Of a DNA stretch of 64,000 nt, positions 35,489 to 42,457 are shown piece after piece (the first letter of the stretch is position 1; every line of letters begins with the position of its first letter). The notes under the pieces are model-generated. The model saw only the letters and a program-made list of their open reading frames with translations, ran no database searches and was not told the origin of the DNA. Made by a program: the position numbers and the translations under genes. Origin of the DNA: Soonwooa sp032078105 (GTDB taxonomy: Bacteria; Bacteroidota; Bacteroidia; Flavobacteriales; Weeksellaceae); NCBI GenBank assembly GCA_046269235.1, contig JBJZOS010000002.1, positions 248,001-312,000 on the forward strand. Reading direction: 5' to 3'.

Positions 35489-35516
35489 GCGATTCAAAAA
35501 TTTGAATCGCCTTTTC
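35489..35516. terminator. Bidirectional terminator
   Basis: GCGATTCAAA (35489-35498) pairs with TTTGAATCGC (35501-35510). CTTTTCTTAT follows on the plus strand and CTTTTAT on the minus, between the convergent surE and nucleosidase genes. Confidence 0.85.
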
Positions 35517-36089
35517 TTATCTTCCTAAAGCCTTACTCAAAGCTTCGGATGCACGTTTAATTTCTGTTGTCCAATCGTCAACGGCATTGCCATCGGCGCC
35601 ATCACTAATATATTTTAAAGCCAAAAAAGGAATATTTTCCAAATTGGCGACTTTAGCTAAAGCATAAGCTTCCATTTCTATGACATTGTATTCATGGTTG
35701 TTGTGTTCCATTTCGAATTGATCGCCCGTGCCGCAAATGCCTATCGGAAAATTTGGAAGTTCAATTCCATTATTCAAAATAACCGCAGAATTTTCGAAAG
35801 GTGTTTCAAATTTTTCAAAACCTAAAGCAGACACTTCCATATCACGTTGGATAAAAGCTGTACAACACACAACACTTCCACGGTCAAAAGCAGTACTTCC
35901 TGCTGTCCCAAGATTGATGATAATATCTGGTTGGTATTTCGCAATCGCTTTTGTTAAATGATAGGTGGCATTAACTTTTCCAACACCAACAAAAACACGA
36001 TTTTCCATATCAAAATGACTACCAGCCTCGCTTTCTAATGCAAAAACAAAAAGCGGGTTTTGATAGATTTTAGTATTAATTGTAATCAA
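35517..36089 (-). CDS. Nucleoside phosphorylase/MTA-SAH nucleosidase-like protein
   Basis: This 190-residue PNP/UDP-fold protein has NLGTAGSTAF, GICGTGDQF and the substrate-binding motif YNVIEMEAYALAKVA, with the terminal Asp segment KYISDGADGNAVDDW. These match the 5'-methylthioadenosine/S-adenosylhomocysteine nucleosidase group, but it is shorter than MtnN (about 230) and starts directly at FVFALESEAG. A nucleosidase or nucleotide-salvage role is likely; the precise substrate is uncertain. Confidence 0.85.
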   Translation of the reverse strand: MITINTKIYQNPLFVFALESEAGSHFDMENRVFVGVGKVNATYHLTKAIAKYQPDIIINLGTAGSTAFDRGSVVCCTAFIQRDMEVSALGFEKFETPFENSAVILNNGIELPNFPIGICGTGDQFEMEHNNHEYNVIEMEAYALAKVANLENIPFLALKYISDGADGNAVDDWTTEIKRASEALSKALGR

Positions 36090-36199
36090 AACTTAATAGT
36101 ATTTGGTCAAATATAGTTTTTTTAGTTAAAATATTTTACAAATTAAATATTTACGGATTCAAAAAATTATCGAAAATAACTTTTATGAATTAAATTGAT

Positions 36200-36421
36200 A
36201 TGACAATCGGGAATCTTCTTGATAGGATTTCGGCGCAAGCACTTTATCTTCCAAAAGCAGAACGACAACTTTCTCTATTAACAGAATCGGCCGAGGAACG
36301 TTATCTAAAACTTCTAAAAACAGACAAAAATTTATTGCAAAAAGTTCCGCTCAAATATATTGCGTCATCTATTGGTGTAACGACACAAGCTTTAAGCCGT
36401 ATTCGGAAGCGAACTAATTAA
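36200..36421 (+). pseudogene. Truncated Crp/Fnr-family regulator (C-terminal part only)
   Basis: The 73-codon frame matches the last third of flavobacterial Crp/Fnr regulators: a linker helix, ERYLKLLKTDKNLLQKVPLKY, and the helix-turn-helix IASSIGVTTQALSRIRK. The cyclic-nucleotide-binding domain (about 120 residues) is missing. Upstream is an in-frame TAA and then a gene on the other strand. The remaining frame is intact with an ATG, so a small DNA-binding protein could still be made, but it looks like a remnant of a deleted gene. Confidence 0.72.
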
Positions 36422-36537
36422 CCCAAGTTCATTTCATATTAAAACTAATAAAATTACCCATGTGTCAGTATTTTGAATGAATACTTCTAAAAACAAAATG
36501 ATAAAAGGGTTTTGCAACGATTTTCAAAACTTTTTTT

Positions 36538-37941
36538 TTAAAACAAAATCCTAGTATCTTTTCTCAATTCCTCAAGATGTTTTTGTTTGTCGTCACGATA
36601 GAAAAGATTCATGGTTTCAAAAGGAATCAGCTTTAAGTCTTTATTAACGATGTGTACACAAGATTTCTTAACGGCGCGAACATCAAAATCGTGAGCATCC
36701 ATAAAATTCATGATGATAATTCTGAACAAATTGTCATAACCCAAATCTGGCGCAATGACATCTGGAAGACAACATAATAATTGATTAACTTTTGGTTGCA
36801 CTTTATCCACAGAAATTCCTGTGCTGAAAATATCAATAAGCTGCATTTTTAGACCTTCGTCTTGTTCGTAAACAATGGTGTTTTTAGATTCATTATTCAG
36901 TAAATCAGCTGGATTGATGTATCGAGTTAAAGGAATAATTTCATCATTCAATTTTAAAATATATCCCATCGCCAAAGCATCCGGATTACACGGAACTGGT
37001 ATTAAATCATCCGAATTTAAAACAGGAAATTGATTAAGAATTTCTTGACGAACTTCCGTTAAGGTAATTTTTTCTGAGGCAGAATCTTCACGATTTCTTC
37101 CTGCAATCTCTACGGGTTGGAAGGTAATGCCGCGAACGCATTTTTGTTTTAACGCAAAATCGATTATTTTTCCAATTTCATCACTATTTTTACCTTGCTG
37201 CAACACGACAACCAGCGTTGTGGAAAGATTTAACTCATTCAATTTTGCTAAAGCTTTCATCCGAACATCCGTCAAATCTTTTCCTCTAAAATCTTCCAAC
37301 ACCTCAGGTTTAAAAGAGTCAAATTGAAGATAAACCTCAAATTCTGGTGCATAAGTTGCCAACTTTTCTGCAAAACCAGGATCATTTGCAATCCGAATTC
37401 CGTTGGTGTTTAACATTAAATGTTTAATAGGTTTCGACTTTGCAATGTCCATAATTTTAAAAAACTCTGGATGAATGGTCGGTTCGCCACCACTAATTTG
37501 TACAACATCTGGCTCGCCTTCATTTCTTACAATTGTGTCAAACATCGCTTCAATTTCTTCCAAACTTCTGTGGCTTCCATAATGCGGTGAAGACATCGCG
37601 TAACATGTCGGACAAGTCAAATTACATCGGTCGGTAACTTCTACAATCGATAAGCAGCTGTGTTGCTCATGATCAACGCACAATCCGCAATCATAAGGAC
37701 AGCCATATGCGACATCTGTCCCAAAGTGCAATGGCATTTCTGAAGCTTTATTAAAATTTCTGATGTTTTTATAATACTCTACATCGGTTGCAATTTTAGT
37801 TTTGAAAAAGCCATGATCTGGGCAACGTTTTGTCATGAAAACTAAGTCGTCTTCAATAATAATTTTTGCGCCAACCCGCTGCAAACATTCTGGACATAGG
37901 CTTATTGTATAATCGTAATAAGTATAATTTCTTACTGGCAT
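36538..37941 (-). CDS. Radical SAM protein with additional cysteine clusters (Tes-like)
   Basis: This 467-residue protein has the radical SAM motif Cys106-x3-Cys110-x2-Cys113 (CNLTCPTC) and the glycine-rich SGGEPTIHPEF. In front of it are a CPEC pair (Cys16/19) with RCPDHG (Cys40), and a second CxxxCxxC set (Cys81, 85, 88; CPYDCGLC) followed by HEQHSC (Cys96). This N-terminal arrangement resembles the archaeal tetraether lipid synthase (Tes, MJ0619-type), which carries extra metal sites and couples lipid alkyl chains. It is last in an operon after a small membrane protein and an Lgt-like protein. A lipid substrate is inference. Confidence 0.85.
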   Translation of the reverse strand: MPVRNYTYYDYTISLCPECLQRVGAKIIIEDDLVFMTKRCPDHGFFKTKIATDVEYYKNIRNFNKASEMPLHFGTDVAYGCPYDCGLCVDHEQHSCLSIVEVTDRCNLTCPTCYAMSSPHYGSHRSLEEIEAMFDTIVRNEGEPDVVQISGGEPTIHPEFFKIMDIAKSKPIKHLMLNTNGIRIANDPGFAEKLATYAPEFEVYLQFDSFKPEVLEDFRGKDLTDVRMKALAKLNELNLSTTLVVVLQQGKNSDEIGKIIDFALKQKCVRGITFQPVEIAGRNREDSASEKITLTEVRQEILNQFPVLNSDDLIPVPCNPDALAMGYILKLNDEIIPLTRYINPADLLNNESKNTIVYEQDEGLKMQLIDIFSTGISVDKVQPKVNQLLCCLPDVIAPDLGYDNLFRIIIMNFMDAHDFDVRAVKKSCVHIVNKDLKLIPFETMNLFYRDDKQKHLEELRKDTRILF

Positions 37942-37952
37942 AATCTTAATTT

Positions 37953-38186
37953 TTATAAACTAAAACCACAAATAAATCCGCCTGCTGTAAAAATCAGAAG
38001 ACCAAAGAGGATGCCGTATAAAGCTGGTTTAAAACTATACTTTTTATCTCTGTTCGAAGCCGACATGATGGCTAAAATAATGGCATATAACGCAGAAATA
38101 CAAAATGCAACCAATCCCGCAGCCAGAAAGAACATACCGACTACAGCTAGATCGCCACCAAAACTACCTACTTCAAGAAATTTCAT
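37953..38186 (-). CDS. Small two-helix membrane protein in the radical SAM/Lgt-like operon
   Basis: A 77-residue protein has two hydrophobic helices (about residues 13-42 and 55-75) joined by a basic loop (SASNRDKKYSFKP), like small DUF4190-type membrane proteins. It overlaps the Lgt-like gene by 14 nt and ends 11 nt before the radical SAM gene, so all three are translated from one mRNA. It may be a membrane anchor or accessory subunit (inference). No family was firmly recognised. Confidence 0.78.
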   Translation of the reverse strand: MKFLEVGSFGGDLAVVGMFFLAAGLVAFCISALYAIILAIMSASNRDKKYSFKPALYGILFGLLIFTAGGFICGFSL

Positions 38187-38940
38187 AATTAATTTTTTTA
38201 ATTGGTTTCTGTTTTTTGATTAAATAAATATAGTAAATGATCACCAATAAACAGACAATTTGAATTGTGCTTATATTAAAAATTATGTTGTATTTTGGTT
38301 TTATAAAGTCTAGTAAAAAACGAAAAGAAAAATAACTTAACATAAAAACTTGAAACAGAAATCCTGATTTATAAGAATAACTTCTTTCCAAAAATTTAAT
38401 GAAAATAAATAGAATCAACAAAAAAACCATTTCGTACAAAGCAACTGGATGACGCCAATAGTCGTCTCCCAAATGCATTCCGAAAATAGACTGTGTCGGA
38501 AGTCCATAAGTTTCTTCATAAACGCCTGTAAAAAAGCAACCAATCCTGCCAATAAACATCGCAACAATTAATGGATATACCATTCGATCACCTGTACTTT
38601 CTTTTTTACCAATAATAATTTTCATTAATTCAACACCGATTAATCCACCTGATAAACCGCCAACAATTGTGTTATTTAGCCAAATATAAGCTAAAGTATT
38701 TGGAGCTTTCATTAGGTCTAAAGGTCTCTCTAAAGAGCCAATAATATGTGAGCCAACTAAGGCTCCAAATGTTGCGGCAATTACAATTAAAAGCGAATTA
38801 CTACTACTAAACTTTTCAAGATCTTTACGTTTTAACCAGGTATAATAACGCATCGCAACAAAAATCCCAAGTGACTCTGTAATTGGATGTAGTAAAATAT
38901 CTTTTCCGAAAAGATGAAGTGTAACGGGAAAATCGATCAT
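38173..38940 (-). CDS. Lgt-fold (prolipoprotein diacylglyceryl transferase-like) membrane protein
   Basis: The ATG at 38940 gives a 255-residue, seven-helix protein with the Lgt family outline: an N-terminal loop-helix, a NNTIVGGLSGGLIGVELMK helix, the signature-like GRIGCFFTGVYEETYG and C-terminal FRFLLDFIKP. In true Lgt the signature reads GRIGNFIN and a His precedes GGL. Here Asn is Cys and the His is absent, while both arginines are kept. It probably handles phospholipid head groups or acyl-glycerol but may not be the housekeeping lipoprotein enzyme. It heads the operon with the radical SAM protein. Confidence 0.8.
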   Translation of the reverse strand: MIDFPVTLHLFGKDILLHPITESLGIFVAMRYYTWLKRKDLEKFSSSNSLLIVIAATFGALVGSHIIGSLERPLDLMKAPNTLAYIWLNNTIVGGLSGGLIGVELMKIIIGKKESTGDRMVYPLIVAMFIGRIGCFFTGVYEETYGLPTQSIFGMHLGDDYWRHPVALYEMVFLLILFIFIKFLERSYSYKSGFLFQVFMLSYFSFRFLLDFIKPKYNIIFNISTIQIVCLLVIIYYIYLIKKQKPIKKINYEIS

Positions 38941-38951
38941 AGTATGAATAT

Positions 38952-38975
38952 AAAAAAAGCAGCCCAAAAGCTGCT
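38952..38975 (-). terminator. Terminator between fabG and the Lgt-like operon
   Basis: AGCAGC (38958-38963) pairs with GCTGCT (38970-38975). On the minus strand it is followed by T7 (38957 downward), so it ends the fabG transcript. It lies only 17 nt before the Lgt-like ATG, so that gene's promoter must overlap it or readthrough must occur. Confidence 0.75.
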
Positions 38976-38996
38976 AAATATTATAAAAAATCTTAA

Positions 38997-39740
38997 CTAA
39001 GTCAACATTCCGCCATCTACGTTAATCACTTGCCCTGTAATATAAGCTGACATATCGCTTCCTAAAAATACGCAAGCATTAGCCACATCTTCTGGCTGTC
39101 CACCACGCTTCAAAGGAATAACTTCTCTCCAAGCTTTAACCGTATTTTCGTCAAGAACAGCCGTCATTTCGGTTTCGATGAAGCCTGGTGCAATCACGTT
39201 GCAACGGATATTACGAGATCCTAATTCTAAAGCCACAGATTTTGAGAAACCGATAACGCCCGCTTTGGAGGCCGCGTAGTTAGCTTGTCCAGCATTTCCT
39301 TTAACACCAACAACCGAAGACATATTAATAATCGAACCAGATTTTGCTTTCATCATCGGTTTGATAACCGCTTTTGTTAAGTTAAAGACAGAATCCAAAT
39401 TCACTTTGATGATCGTATCCCAATCGTCTTTTGACATTCTCAACATCAAATTATCTTTGGTAATTCCTGCGTTATTAATTAGGATATCAATTTGTCCAAA
39501 CTCTGCCATAACATCATCTACCAACTTTTGCGCAGCATCAAAATCTGATGCGTCAGATTGGTAAGATTTAACCGTTGTAATTTTAGAAAGCTCCTCTTCT
39601 AAAGCTTTTGCCTTATCAACAGATCCTGCATAAGTGAAAGCCACCTTTGCGCCTTGCGCTGCAAAAACTTCGGCAATACCTTTTCCTATCCCTCTTGTTG
39701 CACCTGTAATTAAGGCAACTTTTCCTTCTAGTAGTTTCAT
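38997..39740 (-). CDS. fabG: 3-oxoacyl-[acyl-carrier-protein] reductase FabG
   Basis: FabG reduces beta-ketoacyl-ACP with NADPH in fatty acid elongation. The 247-residue SDR has TGATRGIG (residues 12-19), NNAG (89-92), the catalytic Ser142, Tyr155 and Lys159, and the FabG-typical NVIAPGFIETEMT and GQVINVDGGM end. Length is normal. It is transcribed from a TACATTTG promoter box at 39766 and ends at the hairpin just before the Lgt-like gene. Confidence 0.96.
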   Translation of the reverse strand: MKLLEGKVALITGATRGIGKGIAEVFAAQGAKVAFTYAGSVDKAKALEEELSKITTVKSYQSDASDFDAAQKLVDDVMAEFGQIDILINNAGITKDNLMLRMSKDDWDTIIKVNLDSVFNLTKAVIKPMMKAKSGSIINMSSVVGVKGNAGQANYAASKAGVIGFSKSVALELGSRNIRCNVIAPGFIETEMTAVLDENTVKAWREVIPLKRGGQPEDVANACVFLGSDMSAYITGQVINVDGGMLT

Positions 39741-39765
39741 ATATAGTTTATTCTTTTTCTATTTT

Positions 39766-39773
39766 CAAATGTA
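39766..39773 (-). promoter_or_regulatory. Probable -7 box of fabG
   Basis: The minus strand reads TACATTTG, a perfect TAnnTTTG, 25 nt before the fabG ATG. No clear -33 element was seen. Confidence 0.4.
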
Positions 39774-39820
39774 GCGAATAATATTTTTATTGAATTTATG
39801 TCTATTTAAAAACATAAAAT

Positions 39821-40495
39821 CTAAACAACATTATTCACAATTAAGACAATTTCTCCTTTTAAGGTTTTACTTTTAGAGAATTCAATTAACTCATTGATTG
39901 TACCTCTTTTAGTTTCTTCAAACTTTTTAGAAATCTCACGACTAAGACTGACTTTAGTTTCTTCACCAAAAAATTCTTTTATCTGTTCCAAAGTCGTATT
40001 AATCTTATGTGGACTTTCATAAAGAATGATGGTTTTCTTCTCTTCAGCAAGTTGCTTTAACTTGGTTTGACGACCCTTTTTCTGTGGTAAAAATCCAGCA
40101 AAATAAAAATCATGATTCGGTAAACCCGAAACAACCAAAGCTGGAACGAAGGCTGTAGCGCCAGGCAAACAGATCATTTCGATATCGTTATCAGCACCTG
40201 CCTTTGCCAACAAATAGCCAGGATCCGAAATTCCTGGAGTTCCTGCATCGGTGATAATTGCAATATGTTGTCCATTTTGCAAATCCTTAATCACCTTATC
40301 CGTTGCTTGATGTTCGTTGTGTAAGTGATAGGATCTTAACGGCTTAGATATTTCGTAATGCTTTAATAAAATACCTGAAGTTCTGGTGTCTTCACACAAA
40401 ATATAGTCGACTTCTTTTAGAACTTTAATAGCTCGAAAAGTCATGTCTTCCATATTTCCAACTGGCGTCGGAACAAAGTATAAAATGCCTGACAT
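39821..40495 (-). CDS. rsmI: 16S rRNA (cytidine1402-2'-O)-methyltransferase RsmI
   Basis: RsmI methylates the 2'-OH of C1402 in the decoding centre of 16S rRNA. The 224-residue protein has the family motifs YFVPTPVGNMEDMTFRA, CEDTRTSGILLKHY, IAIITDAGTPGISDPG and YESPHKI. The ATG at 40495 overlaps the stop of the upstream acidic-protein gene by 1 nt (translational coupling); a longer frame exists but encodes sequence outside the family. Bacterial RsmI is often longer (about 280); the short form is usual in Bacteroidota. Confidence 0.93.
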   Translation of the reverse strand: MSGILYFVPTPVGNMEDMTFRAIKVLKEVDYILCEDTRTSGILLKHYEISKPLRSYHLHNEHQATDKVIKDLQNGQHIAIITDAGTPGISDPGYLLAKAGADNDIEMICLPGATAFVPALVVSGLPNHDFYFAGFLPQKKGRQTKLKQLAEEKKTIILYESPHKINTTLEQIKEFFGEETKVSLSREISKKFEETKRGTINELIEFSKSKTLKGEIVLIVNNVV

Positions 40496-41712
40496 TACAA
40501 AAATCTGTTTTCTACCAAAGTCCAAAGTCGTTGCGCATAACTATCAGCTTTTTCCCAGTTTCTGAGATAATACATGTCGCTCAAAAATTCTTTAGCATCG
40601 TCAATATTATCAAACTCATTTAGTTTATGAACAACTTGATTCAACTCAACTTGACTATTTTTAAACAAATGTTGTGTAAACGCGATTTTATCATTTAAAT
40701 CCAAACGGAATTCCGGTTTCAACTTTGGCGCTTCCATGTAATCTGTCGGCATGTTGCTCCTACCAAGACTTCCAGTTTCCTTCGGCATAGAAATAGATTC
40801 TGAAGCTTGGATTTTTTCTAAAGGATCATCATCAAACAGAGTTTTGTGAATACCTTTGATGTTAGACAATTTAATTTTTTTAGCGTTTTGGTTGTCATCG
40901 CCCTTTGATTTATCACTATCAAATAATGACTTTTTTTCTTCTTCTACATCAGAAATTTCTTCTTTAGACTCTTCAATTTCCGCAGTAGCTTCACCAATCA
41001 ATTCCTCTGATTTTGAAATTGTTTCAGTTACAGGTTGTTTAATTTCGTTAGCATCTTCCGACACAGAGATTTCTGAAACCAAACTTGGCTCTTCAACAGT
41101 TTCAACTTCAGAAGCTGCAACAGAATCCATCGCAAAAGAGAAAGTACTTTCATTGTTTAAAAAAGCTTCTTTTTCTTCAACATCATTTTCTTCGTCTGTC
41201 GCAAGTTCTTCAACATCATGCTCTGCATCGTCATCTTTCAACATTTCGTTGTCTGACAAATCTAGATGATCATTGTCAACTTCCTCATCATGATCAATAT
41301 TGTCGATGACCTCAGTTTTGTTAAAATCCTCAACGCTTTCAATATCTACAAATTCTTCTTGATGCGCTTCCGCAAGAATTTGGTTATCTATTAAATCCAA
41401 ATCATCATCTGCTATCGATTCGTTTACAAGGTTTTGAACATGTGATGACCCACTAACTTTATCTTCGTCGTTAACATCAACAACTTCTTGTTTTTCTACT
41501 ATAGCAGCAACAGGAAGAACTTGAGGTTTATTCAAAATTTGATTTAATCCAAAAGCTTCACTTAATTTTAGAAAATTGGTCTTTTCTGACAATTCTCGAA
41601 TTAATTTTTCTTTCTGTAGTAAGTCGTCAATAGAAGAAATATCATTTAATTCTTCAATAATATTTTGAATATCAAGAAACAACTCGTCTTGGATTTCTTG
41701 CAGCCCATTCAT
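40495..41712 (-). CDS. Highly acidic protein of unknown function
   Basis: This 405-residue cytosolic protein has three parts: an N-terminal helical segment (1-55), a long low-complexity region very rich in Asp, Glu, Ser and Val (about 75-300), and a compact C-terminal helical domain (about 320-405; FRLDLNDKIAFTQHLF, KLNEFDNIDDAKEFLSDMYY, ENRFL). The ends look conserved and the middle disordered, as in scaffold or adaptor proteins. Its stop overlaps the rsmI start (1 nt), so the two are coupled. No known family was recognised. Confidence 0.8.
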   Translation of the reverse strand: MNGLQEIQDELFLDIQNIIEELNDISSIDDLLQKEKLIRELSEKTNFLKLSEAFGLNQILNKPQVLPVAAIVEKQEVVDVNDEDKVSGSSHVQNLVNESIADDDLDLIDNQILAEAHQEEFVDIESVEDFNKTEVIDNIDHDEEVDNDHLDLSDNEMLKDDDAEHDVEELATDEENDVEEKEAFLNNESTFSFAMDSVAASEVETVEEPSLVSEISVSEDANEIKQPVTETISKSEELIGEATAEIEESKEEISDVEEEKKSLFDSDKSKGDDNQNAKKIKLSNIKGIHKTLFDDDPLEKIQASESISMPKETGSLGRSNMPTDYMEAPKLKPEFRLDLNDKIAFTQHLFKNSQVELNQVVHKLNEFDNIDDAKEFLSDMYYLRNWEKADSYAQRLWTLVENRFL

Positions 41713-41842
41713 AACAATCTAATTATCTTTTTCGTAATTTTGAAACTTAATTATAAGTCCACTTCAACCTGTCGAAACTTCAAAAAAAAGAAGCAAAAAT
41801 TAGTTGAAAAAAAATGGCTTATTTGAATTGCTAAATTAAAGA

Positions 41843-42442
41843 ATGTTTTTAGAAAATACAATAAATCATTCTAAACAGAGTGGTTGGATGGAAGTCATCT
41901 GTGGATCGATGTTTTCAGGTAAAACGGAAGAATTGATTCGCCGATTACGACGTGCCGAAATGGCCGGTCAAAGGGTTGAAATTTTTAAACCGAAAATCGA
42001 CACGCGATATTCGGATGAAGATGTTGTCTCGCATAATCATAACAAAATACCAAGCACTGCGGTAGATTCTTCCAACGAAATCTTGCTACTTGGATCAAAT
42101 TGTGATGTTGTGGGTATCGATGAAGCGCAGTTTTTCGATGATGGTATTGTCGAAGTCGCTAATCAGCTTGCCAATGGTGGCACACGCGTGGTAATAGCCG
42201 GTCTAGACATGGACTTTCTTGGACGCCCTTTTGGTCCAATGCCTAACCTTATGGCAACTGCCGAATATGTAACAAAAGTGCATGCTATCTGTAAAAAAAC
42301 CGGAAATCTCGCGAATTACTCGATGAGAATTTCTCATGGCAAAGATATTGTAGAACTAGGCGAGACCGAAAGTTACGAGGCTGTTAGCCGAAGAGTTTTC
42401 ATGGACGAAGTTCTGTCAAAAATTAATCCGGAGTCGAGATAA
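41843..42442 (+). CDS. tdk: Thymidine kinase
   Basis: Thymidine kinase phosphorylates thymidine to dTMP in salvage. The 199-residue type II enzyme has the Walker A-like GSMFSGKTEELIRRL (about 21-35), the Walker B-like VVGIDEAQFFDDG and the lasso region YVTKVHAICKKTG. The C-terminal YEAVSRRVFMDE is also typical. Of the usual four zinc cysteines only part is visible (AICKKTG), as the second pair is absent here. It is first of a run of plus-strand genes and starts 16 nt before murF-alr. Confidence 0.94.
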   Translation: MFLENTINHSKQSGWMEVICGSMFSGKTEELIRRLRRAEMAGQRVEIFKPKIDTRYSDEDVVSHNHNKIPSTAVDSSNEILLLGSNCDVVGIDEAQFFDDGIVEVANQLANGGTRVVIAGLDMDFLGRPFGPMPNLMATAEYVTKVHAICKKTGNLANYSMRISHGKDIVELGETESYEAVSRRVFMDEVLSKINPESR

Positions 42443-42457
42443 TGATTCCACAAAACA

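Noticed and set aside
40856..41269. A long antisense frame rich in Ser within the acidic-protein gene.
   Set aside because: It is the reverse reading of repeated Glu/Asp codons and has no features of a gene.
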